A stretch of DNA of 64,000 nt from NCBI GenBank assembly GCA_017562135.1, contig QEYB01000999.1, positions 682,001 through 746,000 of the forward strand, read 5' to 3'. The position numbers and the translations under genes are program-made. The notes under the pieces were generated by a model that ran no database searches, was not told where the DNA came from, and saw only the letters and a program-made list of their open reading frames with translations. Positions 48,901 through 62,109 of the stretch are shown piece after piece (position 1 is the stretch's first letter; the number at the start of each line of letters is the position of its first letter). Source of the DNA: Dipylidium caninum (Eukaryota > Platyhelminthes > Cestoda > Cyclophyllidea > Dipylidiidae).

Positions 48901-51900
48901 ATTTAACGGTGCATCGTACTGTTATCTCTCCGCTCTTAACTTAGTCAACTTTTCCTTCAGAGCAGGTGTGCTCGTGTTACCTTTTGATTCTGTGGGTAAT
49001 ATTGCCTTTCTCTTCTCTCTTTCAGTTACGTGCAACGGAAGATAAGACGAAAGCTTCCAACGAAAATCAGGAGCGCGGTGGCGTCCAACACGCCCTCGAC
49101 GACATGAACTACCTCATTGAAGGTCTTAGCGACACCAACACAACCGATACTCGTTGTCTCAGGTAGCCCACTCATATTCCATTATAAGTCCTTTCCTTCT
49201 CCCCGACTCTCTATTTTCTCTTTTTCCCAGCATTCTTACTTTGGCCAAAAAATGCCTCACTCCTGCCACTCGGGATCTCGTTCACGCTTACGGGCTTCTC
49301 AAACAGATTTGTGCAAACCTTCATGACGCTCATACCGATTATGTAAGCCTCGAACATTTTACTTACCAAATAACCGTATTATAAAGAAAGCACTCCCTCC
49401 ATCACTCTTAATGCCATTGTTTATCTGGACAAACAAGCGGACACTCGACCTTTGCCCTCATAAGTCAACAGCGTTGGCTCCTCATTCTATAGTGAACGGG
49501 AGGAAGAAACGTATATTTTGCTTTCCGGGTGAGGGGATGCAGTGGTTTTATGGTTCTGGACTGTTTGGTTTGAATTTTCTGTCTTTGTGTGCACGCACTT
49601 TCTTCAAATCCCCTCGCTATGATGGATCCCAGTTAAAGAAATTATGATTACTTTAGAAATAGTGAGTTTCCACGGATTCAAGCATTCATTACCTCTGTGG
49701 TTTTTACTTTCAGTGTCCAGTCGACTAAAACATGACAATTGCCTCCAGTTATTTTGAGGTACACAAAATGTCTATTTTCTCCTAAAGGTCATCGTGATCC
49801 CTGCTTCACTACCATGAGGGAGGCAGAAGTGATGATAAGTTGGCGCGAAGATTATCGTACATGTGTGCAGCATTGATGAGTGGCGCATCTTCTGGTGGAC
49901 AAATTGTTTTAATGAATACTGGACGATATTTACAGTGAATAAATCTCATTTGTTTAGAACTATTTGACTAAACACGAGTCCTACTTAAAGTATTGACATC
50001 GGAGAAGTTTCATCTGCTATTTCCGTTCTCCTCTCCTTCTCCTTTTCCTGCCTTGCGATAGCTACCTCAGTTGTGCACTACCTTTCACGTAAATGTCGAG
50101 TAGTGCTCTTGTTGTCTCCCCGTATTTGGCCTTCATAGCTTATCATTTCGGTGACTTGCAACTTGCCAATTCACCCGGTAACCGCCTTTTCGATTTTCAC
50201 TCCGACCAGAATGAAGTGACAACCCTAAGGTATAATAAAAGTCAGGCATTACACACCATTCCCAAAACAGAGAAATATATGTGTTGCCTCCACAAGACGC
50301 AGAGGATAGAATCAGTCTAGCGGTCAAAAAGGTAACATTAATAATAAGCTCCGAATTAATCGGTGTTCTAGTAGTTCCTAGGACCTTGGGAAAGGAGGAA
50401 CGTCCCCTCAGGGCCTTAATATTAACATATTCTTTATTGTGTTTCATGTCTCGAAATATGGGATTCTCTAGGCAACTAGATTGTGTAATCAGTTTTTGAG
50501 TTGTAAATAAATAAAATTAATGCGGTTAACTTGAGCCTGTTGGTCTTCGTGCGACACACTGATTATACGAGTGGCAAACATTTTCCTTAAGGGTATTTAA
50601 AGTTCCAAGGAAATATCCTTAAAGGCGATCATTGTGCTATCTCCCAAACTGGAATCTTTATTTGCATATGCTCTTGTCATTGACTTCTCGTGCACACCTC
50701 TTTATGGGCTCCATCCTCGATGACACCATCAAAAGCAATAACAACAAATCGAGGTGTTTAGTAGTGAACAGGCCGCCCTCTTAGGCAAATTAGACCGAAG
50801 ACTTTGTAGTGTTCCTATATTTGCTCCCGGTCATCACGAAGCCGAGTGACAAGTTTTTCACCTCGTTTTCTCTAGTCGATAATGTAAAATTGACCCGTTT
50901 AATAGGAGCGTGTTTTTTCGCATACAAGTCGCTGTTCTGATGCTTTTTACTCACTGATCGCCATGTCTCGTGCCTTGCAGGCTAGGCTGCGCATCTCTCC
51001 TCCCAGATCGTTGAACTCTTCCGCTCATTGCGGGTCTCCTTGCATCACCCAGCTGATTTGATTACCGATTACACTAATTACCGGTAACTGGTCTCCGTAA
51101 AATGTACCCATCCGATTAAGTGGAATGATTGTGAGTGGTATGGCAAGTTGAAAACTATTCAACATATCTGCCGAACTCTTCTTCACGTCCTTACCTGGAG
51201 GAGAGAGTAGGAAAGTGGAAACCATTCACTCCTTTCATTCTCATCGCTGTGGTGCCCAAACATTCACCGAGAACGGAGTTAGAATGGCCCGATATATTTT
51301 GTATCATACCTCGTGTAACAAAGACCGTCTTTGAGGTCAGAGGCGATAGACAGAGAACATTTGAATTAATTCAGATTGGACACTTCTTTGCCTGCTCCTT
51401 CTTTCTGTTTATACTTCTATTTAACCCAGTGTTCAATGCTAACCTCATCTCTGTGTAAGGAACCTCGGAAATATCCAGCCAAGTAACTGCGTGCTTAGTC
51501 TCCTGAAAAGAAACACACTTTTCGATGTGTTATCCTACACAGATGGGAAGTTTTGACCTTAAATTTTAAGGTAAACAAAATTTTATTGTAGTTGCGTTAA
51601 TATTTAGTTAACCATAAATGAATAGTTCCAGTGAGCACACCTCTTTTCGTGTCATCGCTGACAAATTCGTCGTTAAGGCCTCGTCAACGACTAGACGCCG
51701 AGACTTGTCGACGTTTATTGGTTTTTGTCGTTTACTGGCGCAATTCGAGCCATTTGTAGTGTGTCAAGACTGCCGCCTGATAAAATGCTGGTTTTCCTCC
51801 CAGAGATGGGTATGGAGGTGATTTTGGTGAGTCGGTACTGTTTTAATACAAGACCACCTCTTCATTCCTTATTTTCGAGTTCTCCCACCAATTCATTGCC

Positions 51901-54900
51901 AGGTATGTGTTATTTCATCAGATGAATTTGCCTGAGTCGAAGCGACTCTACTTTGTATTCCCCCCCCCCCCCCCATTACAGCAACCGTGTCTTTTCCTAA
52001 CTGGACTCTGTTGTAAGGCTTGGGCACGTGCGGCAGGATGAACGAACTTTTGGATAAATTGTCCGTCAGGGATTTGGTCTGTTTGGGACTTATCCACCAG
52101 GCCATATATTTGGCGTCACGGTTCACGTCCCTCGCTATGCGGTAGTCCTTCGGGGTATTCAAAAAGCGGTCGTACTAGCCTTCCGCGATTAAGGCTGAAT
52201 TCGCTAGCATTGAATTCAGCGTTTCTAAGCGTCCTCAATGTGTACGAGTTTGGAGGACAACTGAGAGAGATTAATTTTGTTGTCAGTTTGTGAAAGGACG
52301 CTCCCTGGAAACTTTCGCAGAACTCTGCCAACTAGGGCAGGTGTAATTGAAGACCTCACGGCACTGATTATTTGTGATGTTTCCGCCATTGGTTAAAGTC
52401 GCTTGCATTAGAGCTTTCATGGCCAATCTTTCAACGCTGTCGAGGGTATTTTGCTCTCTCTCTATGGGACTTGACGAGTTAACTATTTTGGAGGTTTATT
52501 ATCTGATCAATTTCAACAGACTTGCAATACCATGAATAAAAACTTAACACTTTTTCGGTATACACGAATCAGGATTACAGATAAACTGCATTAGCTTCTA
52601 CTTCTCAGACTGCGGACGGGGAGGTGTGCTGGGAAACCGTCTGCTCTTCATCGTGCCGAAAGGAAGTGAAGCCGCAGTCGAATGAATTCCTTGTGTGAGC
52701 TTATGCCCACTCGAAGAACTTTCAAGTATACTCGTTCCGCGTTCTGGTTAATCCAGCTTGAACAAAACTGAAGACCTATAATTCTCGGCAATGACTCGTC
52801 ATAATGCCCCCATAACTTTGGATTTTCCGTTGTTACGGTCATCCGGACGTTTTGGGAAGCAAATAGCATCACATCATCGTTCCAACTCCCATCATGAGTC
52901 CACGACAATCCTTTATACTCAGATTCACAGCGCTCCAACGAGCTCCTTTACTCGTTTTTCCCTCTGAGTCCGATTGTGGTTTAGGGGAGGAGGGATTCGA
53001 AGTAGACTTGCAAAATTTCGGACATACCTCCGTGCACCTATTGCTATGCCAAGATCTCTGTGAAAACGAAACGAATAGATATGATGCACATAGAATGTCC
53101 TTGTTTACTTTAACTGTACTTCTTGACCGTCTCGTCACCAAGAAATCTGACTGACGGAAAGTGCTTTTTAATGCTCTTTTATGCTTTATATGCTCTAATA
53201 ACGTCAGACAGACAGGTTTTTACGCCTAATAAAGCGAAAGGTCTGAATTGTGACACAAAACTTCATTTTGACATCTTGCCAGCGGTTTGTCTTATCTTGT
53301 CATTTGTGAGGACTGTTTCTCTTCTTTCCAGAGCCTTGGCCTCACAGCAGCTGGACTCTTCTTCATCTTCTCTCGGGATCGGGATCCAGATCTCCTCACT
53401 TCTGATTCCCTTGCTGCCCTTCTCAAATTGCTTCATGCCCCCAACAGTAAGCACAATTAGCTACCAATTGTTCACTTTTGCCTCATCTACGCTTTGACGT
53501 GTTTCTCGATTCGGTCGAGAAGGAAGATACACATTGCAGTGTTTTTGGAAGATGTCGTCCTGGAGGGCGCTTGTTCTCCATTGCTTTCCTCCCAATAATT
53601 TCTCTTTTGACGTTCCTCAACCCCGAAATGACTTTAAATTCAAGGGACACATTCGAGTTGTTCAGATCCTCCCCCGATGAGTTCCTCCAAATAGAAACCT
53701 CCGCGATGGTCGCCTGTCGGTCATAGTACGTTGTGTTGGTCCATTTGGTTGATTGCTACCTCACCCCTACTGGTGCCTTCGTCTGTGCCATTTCATCTGA
53801 GACGTTGGCATTTATGGGTTGCGGACATTTCTCATTCAGTTTTAGTTATTTGGATTACGATACCGTATCTAACAAATAGGTCCACTTCCTCCAATCACGG
53901 GGACTTTCTTTTGCTCACTGGTTAATTTTCGAACCACCTATTTCAATCCATTTTCATGGTCATCCATCATATTTGGTTACCGGTTAAAGTGCCCAGACCA
54001 CGAATCCACAAAAAAGGAAGGAACGAAATAATAATCTTTCTCTTACTGTTTAGTGTTATTAGAAAAGGTGTACACGAGTTAATCCGTGCCTTCGCCACGT
54101 AGTTAACAAATTTGAGGTTATAACGTGCGCATTTAGTGTCACTCCCTTTCACTAACCGCCTGTCTGTCTATTTGAGTCCGTCTCGGTCTCCTCTTGCGGT
54201 GGCGTCTGGTAGAACCTTCTGTTTCTGCTGGTCCCTGGGTTCTTGCATATGAAACTTGGATTTCTTCTCTTATCCCAAATGGAATTTGAGTAGTTGCAGA
54301 AGTCTCTTTTTGCTATCAGTCGCTAATGTTGCATTGTTGCATGGCTAAAAGAGTATTTCTTTTCATCAATGAGACGTCAAATAGTCCGGTCGGATGGCGA
54401 TACAAAGAATTTGTGAATGATATAGTTTAGTGCTAATCCTCTCATTAGTGGAATTGCACTGGTTCTCGGATTTCTTTATTTATTTTGAGTATTGTCTAAT
54501 CTACACAACTGATTTCCCCCTTGTTGAAGTCCGCCAATGGTTCAAAATTACAAATTCTGACCTCACACTACCAAAGTTAATGACCTTAGCTGGTACTGCC
54601 TATTCTACGTGTTCTCTATTTGTTATTGTACAGACGGAGTCACCCCTAACATTCTCGGTTTATTTACAAATTTGCAATACGCTAACCCGAATATCTTCCG
54701 CTACTTTAGTCAATCTTTGTTGTAGTCGAGTTACCACAGACAATAATGTAATTCATAACGGGTTTAAACACATCTCTTAGACTTTTACGTCAAAAGCCTT
54801 TCATTTGAGGGAGGCCTTGGCGTGAAGTGATTGATAATCAGAATGCAGATGCAGGATATTCTATAATAACAGATAAGAGGGGTGAATTGTTTAAATTCAG

Positions 54901-57900
54901 GGTTCCCAATAGGACTTCCTGTCCATTAGGTGAAAGTGTCGCCAAATAGATTTTTTATTCACAGCCATGACAGAAAATATCACACCAACGGCAGTGGATT
55001 CAACTACTACCACCTCGTCTAAATACACAATTGGGACGGCCTCTCGACAAACGCGTCTCAACAAGGAAGCAAGCCAGATGCGTTGCCGTGTTCAACAACT
55101 ACTGGAGGCGGTCGCGGCACAACAGCAAAAGCGTGGGCGAAAGACGTCGGACACTCCGACTAAGACCTCGTCAAATAGCGGCTGCAGTAGTGGCGGCAAA
55201 ACGGCTGGGATGGCAGCTCTTTTTGTTCGCAAAACTCCCGGTGTTGCCTCGCTCTTCCCCTCCTCCCCCTCGGTGGCCCTCAATGCTAGGCATTTGCGAA
55301 TGAATCGGCAATTGACGGTGAGTCAGGATTGTGTTGGAAGTAAAGTCGTCCATGGATCCGCATGTTTATCTGTCACTATTCATCCGTAATTCTCGTGGTC
55401 GTGAGTTTACTTAAAACACACTTATCATCTTGACCCTCTCATTTCCTTCACCGTGCGTCTTAGCGTGGTGGTTAAAAAAAAGTGTTAAATCAGGTCAATG
55501 CACTATATTCAACCTACTTTTGGGTATAAGCGGAAAAGGATTCATTTGTCGCAAATAGCAATGGATACTTGGGTGGGTCTTAAAATACTGCCATCTATTT
55601 AGCATCCGAGGCTCCGTGGAAGGTGCTATTACCGACGCACTGATACGATTTTTAGACCCCTTTCCGTAGATGTTGTGTCGGAATTGATTTCGGTGCCAAT
55701 CGGCTTTCTTGTGGGTTGGAATTATCACCTGGATGGAAATATTTGTGTCGCCGATAGTGCATCTCTTGTAGAACCGCTCTTTTATTGCCCATTTGGGGTG
55801 GTTATGTACGCGTAGCCGCACTTTCTTCTGATTGGGGCGTTTGCTAGCTCTCCTGGGAGTCTAGAGCCACACATATCGGGGTCTCAGGTGTCATTGAGAA
55901 CAGACGTGGAGAGGGGTTTTTTTAATTCCTGTCTTTACTACGTAACAGGCGCGCGACATGATCTTGGAAGCCATCCTGAATCTCTCCACTCGCAGGGCAG
56001 CACCTTGGTTCAAGGCAGGCATTCGAACTGGAGGTGGGCTGGATAATGTGGCCGATGCTACAATCGATGCTGTTGATTATCTCAAGGATCTCTACACCAC
56101 TGATGGACCAGGTGGAAGATGCAGATTTTACTCTTCCACTGCGAAAAATCCCACTGGTCTCGATGATTTCTCTTTGGACAACTTAAAAAGGGTTGGACAT
56201 TATGCGAAGATGTTGGAAAATGTGAGTAGCTTTAATAAAACCCGCATGTTGTGTGAACATCTAATTATTTTCACTTATGTCTGATGAATTCACACGTGAG
56301 ATGAAGGTTTCTAACTCGCCTTCTTTGGGTTTCTCTTCTCAGAGCCTTACGTTAGACAGATATTATGTGACGTCTTGGCTTTTTTATCCTATGTGGGTTT
56401 TTTAGCGGTCTTTGAAATGCTGTTTTGAATTTTTTTGTGTGATTTTTGTGGGCGACTTCTTTCCTAGACGCCCTTGTCACGAATGCTCGCGGACTTGGGC
56501 ATAATTGTCTGGCGCGGTTGTCTGTTGGTAGGCTAACTAAACGTAAAAAGCGGTCATTTTTGTATGCAACCCTTAATAACACAATTTTTTACTCTTTTTT
56601 ACGCTGACGTCTTCCAAATTTTTGTGCTTACACAAATCATCATTGTTCCAAGGGTTCCTCTCTCTCCTTCTCTCCCTCTCTTGACTTACGCCCACATCAA
56701 CCCTTCACATCGGATTTCTCCTTTTTATCTAGCCTAATAAACTGGTATTTTGGTCCTCATCAAGTGGTAAAGCGTAACACTTCCACCAAAGTGTATTCAG
56801 CTTATTCTTGAAGGCAGGATTAAATGTATGCGAACTTATCATTCATTCATTTCCGATTTTATATTAGATGACTTACATGAATCCTGACAATCAGACCCAC
56901 CTTGTGCGGTATAAGGATCGCACTCTCATCGACCGACTGGTGCAGTGCATTCGCCTCTGTGTTTCCCGCCTCCCACGCCACCCACCGCCCTCTGTTTCCT
57001 GGATAGAACTTCTACGGAAGGAATCAGAGGAGAAGTCGGCTAGTCAGCAAGAACAGAATCAACCACCTACCTCCTCTACCGAAGGTGCCAAGTCGACAAT
57101 TTCCACTGAAGTAGAATTCCAACAAGATCAACAAACCCTCCTTACTTGCCTTCTCGCCATTTTCCGTCTGTTTGTTAATGTTTCGCACAGCGGTGCGTGT
57201 TGTATTTCGTAATGTTTTGCTAATCTTCTGAATTTTGAGCTAATTGTCCCTCCCATTCTTCTAGAATATGCTAGTGATCGATTGGGTGGATGTCCGGACC
57301 TTTTGGAGGCCACTTTAGACTGCCTTTTCCACCTCCCAGACCGTTTACCCTCTTCTCGACGATTTGATCTCCTCATTCTCATCCTCTGTCTCCTGGCCAA
57401 TCTCTGTGAACATTGTCCGGAGAACCGGATTCGAATAGTTCATTTAGAAGTTAGAAGTCCCGAAAGTACAGCTGACGGTGGTGGCGGTGACGGCAGTGGT
57501 ACAAATGGCGGGGGTGTCAGTTTGGACGACGTCGGTTACGAGGACGACGAAGCCGAAGGTGGTGATTGTTCACCACGATTTGCTACAGCCCCACGGGTCC
57601 CCACAGTTTCAGCATTGGACGAGGTAGTTAAACTCTTCCTCTACCGAGAGAAGAAAACTCTCATGCATGAGTTTGAGCGAGAGGAGGAAGGCGGAGAGAA
57701 GAAGACCGAAGAGGCAGATTCAACGACAACGAATACTACAAATTCGGCTCTCAAGCGACCTAAACCTCCCCCTTCTCTGTTGGTAGACGATGAGCCGGAG
57801 ACAATCGAAGAAGCAGGACTAAAGTGGCGCCTTATTGGTGGAAATAGGCATGGAAATGGCAGAGGGAACGCCGGTTCATTGGGAGGTGCTGGTTCAAGGT

Positions 57901-59323
57901 CATCGAGTAAGTATTTGACTATGGTGCTTTCTTGCACCCAGAGAATATGTTCTTCTACCGAGTTGACTCCCTTAAGAATCCTCGAAACGTTCAAGAATGC
58001 GCGCTAAAAGGAGACGTCGTCGTCAGGCCCTATTACGCCGTGGCAGCGATAAGAGGTCGAAGAATGATGGAGGTGCGAGTTCAGATGAAGAAGAGGATGA
58101 GGAAGAAGACGAGGAGGAGGAGGAGGAGGAGGAGGAGGAGATGTGCAGTGACGAAGATGAAGGAAGTGAAGGTATAGACGCCTTTTCATGTTTTTTCTCC
58201 TCTCTTCTTCATCAAACTAATTGCATTTGTTGTTTGACCCACTTGGCGCCTCCAGGCAGTGAAGAGGAAGAGTACGATGATGATGACGATGATGAAATGT
58301 GTGGAGGAGCCGATGTCGAATTTGTCGCGGAGACGCAGGAGGAACAGGAGAAGCTGAAAGAGCGTATGTCCTCTGCGAACCAACATATGGAAGACTCTGT
58401 GGTCGCTGCTTATGCTGGCAAGTTGTCCTCTTCATTCCCACCCCATTTCTGGTATATTTATGGCCAAGCACTTGATTAAATAGACAAGCGGATGTAGTTC
58501 GGCTAGGTATTTCAGTTGGACGGATAGGCATTTGCTCCTTTCTCTTCGATAATTTATTCTCGACCAAAATGCTTGTCCGAGGGGAAAACAACCGTCTCTC
58601 CCTTGGATTAGCTGGCCCGAATGATGCCGGCATAAGTTCATGTACCGATGGTTGTAGTTAAATTTCTTACTGAAGGGGTAGAATTCACGGTTGCATAAAT
58701 TTTGTGGCCTTCTTGTTGGACGAAAAGGCCAGCTAAACGGGCACCTGAGTCCACTTAAATGATGGATGAACGGAAAGTGGAATGGCGGAGCAGGAGCAAG
58801 TGGACAGCTGAATAGGCGAATGCATTATTTATCATGTGTGTCTTGAACTTTCCATCTCCATAACTCTCCTCGAATATATTTCCAGTTTTTTGCGTCTATG
58901 TCCTCCTCTCTAATGAAACTACCCAGCTGGCAAGGCTTTGATGGGTAGGCGAATGAATAGATGATGGAAAACTGAGTTGAATGAGGCGTTGCCAGAAGTT
59001 GACTTTCTTCTTGTCGTCTAGCTCTTCTCCTCGGCTGCATTCTACAATCCAGTCCACGCTACGCCGAGCGTATCCGCTCGCGTCTCCCTGAACCAGGCAA
59101 ATTCCGTCCATTGGCCATCATGTTGGCGAAACTTCTCTCATTCCTTTCCCTGGCGCGCGGTGTCGAGACAGCCGGCTCCGAATCCATCCTGCGCATTGTT
59201 CGCACTCTCGAGGCGCAGGATCAACCCCAACAGTCCCCTGCATCGACGTCGCCTGCTGTTTCACGGACTGGGCCCACTCCTCCAGTCACTCGGTCAGCCT
59301 TGCGCGCCCGACATGACCTCTGA
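45929..59323 (+). CDS. WAPL: WAPL, wings apart-like cohesin release factor
   Basis: WAPL, with PDS5, opens the cohesin ring to release it from chromatin. Exons: 45929-46207 (end uncertain), 47302-47715, 49026-49162, 49231-49342, 53332-53446, 54965-55319, 55949-56221, 56868-57192, 57265-57906, 57977-58171, 58256-58417 and 59022-59323 (TGA). Phases agree throughout. The C-terminal WAPL domain is unmistakable: HALDDMNYLIEGL, RCLSILTLAKKC, SLGLTAAGLFFIFSRDR, WFKAGIRTGGGLDNV, NPDNQTHLVRYKD, QHMEDSVVAAYAALLLGC and ARGVETAGSESILRIVRTLE. The N-terminus is short (about 230 residues before the domain against about 630 in human). It begins MPYRTFATRSSRLNG, where vertebrates have the PDS5-binding YSR motif, and has DPYAW where human has DPFGF. 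An enlarged Asp/Glu run precedes the last exons. The intron after 58417 starts with GC. Confidence 0.96.
49343..53331 (+). other. Four-kilobase intron of WAPL
   Basis: The intron separates DAHTDY from SLGLTAAG, which are contiguous in WAPL proteins, and the phases match (GTAAGC donor, TTTCCAGAG acceptor region). Open frames inside (50093-50320, 51135-51458, 51618-51925, 52648-53141) show no domain. A 15-C run lies at 51960-51974. Confidence 0.85.
51960..51974. repeat. 15-base C homopolymer
   Basis: An uninterrupted run of C lies within the large WAPL intron. It is the only long homopolymer in an otherwise AT-rich intron and may vary in length or be mis-assembled. Confidence 0.9.
58095..58142 (+). 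repeat. GAG/GAAGAN triplet repeat coding poly-Glu in WAPL
   Basis: Repeated GAG and GAA/GAT triplets encode an uninterrupted acidic run in the WAPL exon 57977-58171. Human WAPL has a much shorter acidic patch (EEEDEELD) at the same place, before the HMEDxxVAxY segment. Confidence 0.8.
58418..59021 (+). other. GC-AG intron in WAPL
   Basis: The donor reads G|GCAAGT and the acceptor is CGTCTAG before CTCTTCTCC. Joining here gives VVAAYAALLLGC, which aligns without a gap to the human VASYTALLLGC. No GT donor nearby preserves this alignment and the phase. Confidence 0.85.
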
Positions 59324-59916
59324 ACAATGCAGCTCCTCTGAGCTAGTACTAGTGTGTGTATTTTTACAGACCCATCTCAGCATCCTTCGTGCCCACCCTG
59401 TCTTTATTGCATTTCTACCACTCTCGAGCGTATATACAGCAGTCGCCTGAAAGACATCGCCCTTCCCCCATCTCGTTTCCGACCCTCGCCCCCAACTCTT
59501 CTCGGCCCCTTTGTGTGTACGTATATTCCTTTGTGCACTTCACTTCAACTGTGTCCCGCCTTCCTCTACACCACAAATCTACTTCTGTGTATTAAGAATA
59601 CAGAATTGAAAAGTGTAGAACCACCCGCGGGTGCTGGGCACATGGGGTTTGCCCTACGTAGGAGCTCGTGCAATCGGTGTCACCGCTTACCTCCCGGACG
59701 GGTTATGCAAATTAGAAGAGAAAAGGTGGATTATCGCGGAATGATTAACGCGACCGGAAGAACGGAGAAGCGTTTGGCGTATTGAAGTGGGTTCTACTTG
59801 AGCAAATGGGCGTATTTGAGGTGGCAAGTGGGCGGCGAGAGGCATCGGAGCGGGCAGATGGACGACTTAGTTGTCCATCACCTACTAAAGCTGTAATCTC
59901 GTACAGCATACAAAAA

Positions 59917-59922
59917 AATAAA
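59917..59922 (+). promoter_or_regulatory. Candidate polyadenylation signal for WAPL
   Basis: AATAAA lies about 600 bases after the WAPL stop, in an A-rich context. It is the first canonical hexamer I noticed downstream; a shorter 3' UTR using a variant signal is possible. Confidence 0.4.
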
Positions 59923-60147
59923 TATAAAATATGAAGAAAATGAAGTCGGTGCTCTGTGGATGAAGAGGTTGAATGGCCTGTTCTTTTTTTCCGTAATTAA
60001 CGTGTTCTCAATCTGCGCCAATGACCCCACGATCGTTTTTCCAGGGCGTCCAAAGTACTCCAAATGTGTAAAAGTCGTCGCCCTATCATACTTTCGACTA
60101 TTCTTTGAGCCGGCAGATCCGTCGCCTATGCTTCTTCCTGCGTCCTA

Positions 60148-60193
60148 CCTCCAGGGGAGGACTCTTCCACCCTCCAGGGGAGGACTCTTCCAC
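60148..60193. repeat. Perfect 23-bp tandem duplication
   Basis: The 23-base unit CCTCCAGGGGAGGACTCTTC plus CAC is present twice in direct succession with no mismatch. It lies about 820 bp downstream of the WAPL stop. Confidence 0.95.
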
Positions 60194-60869
60194 CCTCCTG
60201 GCCGAGAAATCGTCTTATTCGACGGTCTTAAGCCGCGTAAGCACCACGGCAGCGCATAAGACGGCTTCGGGAGGAGGCGATGTCTGGCACCTCGTCATAA
60301 CGTTGTGTTTCTCCGGAGCTGTTGGTTACAGCACTTCGGTCGACGGGTAGCGATTCAGTTAACTGGCGGAAAGTCAGTCGGAAGCCTCGAACTTTGTGTG
60401 CGACGTTGAGTGCAGCCGACGGAATGTGGAAAGTGCATCTGGCAGTCCTTCGCCTTGCACTAAACCTATACTTTCAGCACCGGCTAGGGAGGCCGTTCAG
60501 AGGTGTTTACTGCAATAAAACATTCGTAGTAAACAGGGCAAGGCGAAAGTGATGTAATACAACGCATCACCTTCTACTTGCGAAGAATTTGCGTTAACGT
60601 TCAAGGTGGATTTTAGGACGTCAAGAGGGTGCGACGCAGACTTGTGCAGAAATTCGACGAAAGAAGGAAAATAGTGAAAATAAACACACTCAAGCCAAGT
60701 AAAGTTTCGGAGAAACTCGCCGACCTCGCCAAAGGCAGATTGTTATACACGAAATCCACTGGTCTCGTTTTCACTTATTTCTGCCAACTCGCCACTCGCA
60801 TCTCATATCACGTTTTCTATAAGAACACCGTAATCCACCCGACCACGTAAACACCACCTTCTCGTCTCC

Positions 60870-62078
60870 TCCCCCTCGCCTCTGCCCGCGCACTCCAACG
60901 CCCCTTACTGCTGCTGCCACCAACACCACCACCACCACCACCACTGAGGCGTGCATCCGGTCACCCGGACGCATCTGCCAACTTTACTGCTCCCATCACC
61001 GTGCTCCGTCCCCGTCTACCGTCTCGCATCTCCTCAGCTCACTCCGTCAGTCCATCACACCGCCCCATCGCCCCACCCGCCTCGCCAGGGCGCCGCATTC
61101 TCAAAGGCACCGAGTGGATACGTGCACATGCTAACGAGGTGAGTCGTGGAAGTGGAGAGGTCTGAAGACAATTCACATGGCTCCAAGCACCGCCACCACC
61201 ACCAGCATCGCCACCACCAGCACCAACAGAGTCAGCATAAGATGTGGGGAGGACAACGGTGCCACGACCCACCACGCATTTGGCAGTGCATCTCGTGTCC
61301 TTTTCGTCGCCAAACCCAATCTCCGTGAGAAGACCACAGATCAGGCCATCCAGATGGTCCTCGTCATCCACACACGCCACCTTTACTCCATTCCCTCCCT
61401 CCCTCCCCCACCCACCACCACCACCACCACCATCACCTCCCACTCCGCCCCTCTAGACGGTCAGTCACATTCACCGACACGAGCTCAAGCACCTTCTACC
61501 AGCCTCAATCCCATTCTCCACCTCCTGCGCTGGCCACCGTCTCAACGGCTGTACACACCCGCCCCGTCCACGCATCACCCTCCACCCGTCGCCTGTCGCC
61601 CGTCGCCCGTCGCCCTCCGTCCTCCGTCCTCCGTCCTCCACACTCCAAACTCAAACTCCGCCATCCATACCCCACACCCCACCCTCCACCCACCAACCGT
61701 CAGCCGACAGACGACAGCCGACAACCAGCCTCCGACAGCCACACACTGTCCTACGTCTTCTTGGTATGGGCAGAGCTTGCAACACCCTCTCAAGAGGCGC
61801 CTCTCCCCGCAGACTCTCTCCCCATAGACTCTCCCCGACTCCTTCTCACACGCCCACAACAATACTTTGCAACGTGGCACAGCCAACACAACCCACAGGT
61901 GACCCCACGCAGCCCTACACAAACTGGCCGCTCCTCCGCCCAGTCAAACAGGCCGACAGACAGTCAGAAGGGCAGACGGGCACTGAGGATGCTCCTCACC
62001 TCCTCTCCCCACCCCACGCCAATCCCAAGGTCAGTCTCCGTCTCCTCCCCCCCCTCCCCCTCCCCCCCTCTCCATCTT

Positions 62079-62109
<31 letters not shown>

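Noticed and set aside
62079..62109. Interstitial telomere repeat
   Set aside because: The unit CCCTCA differs from CCCTAA in every copy, so it is an ordinary hexanucleotide microsatellite.
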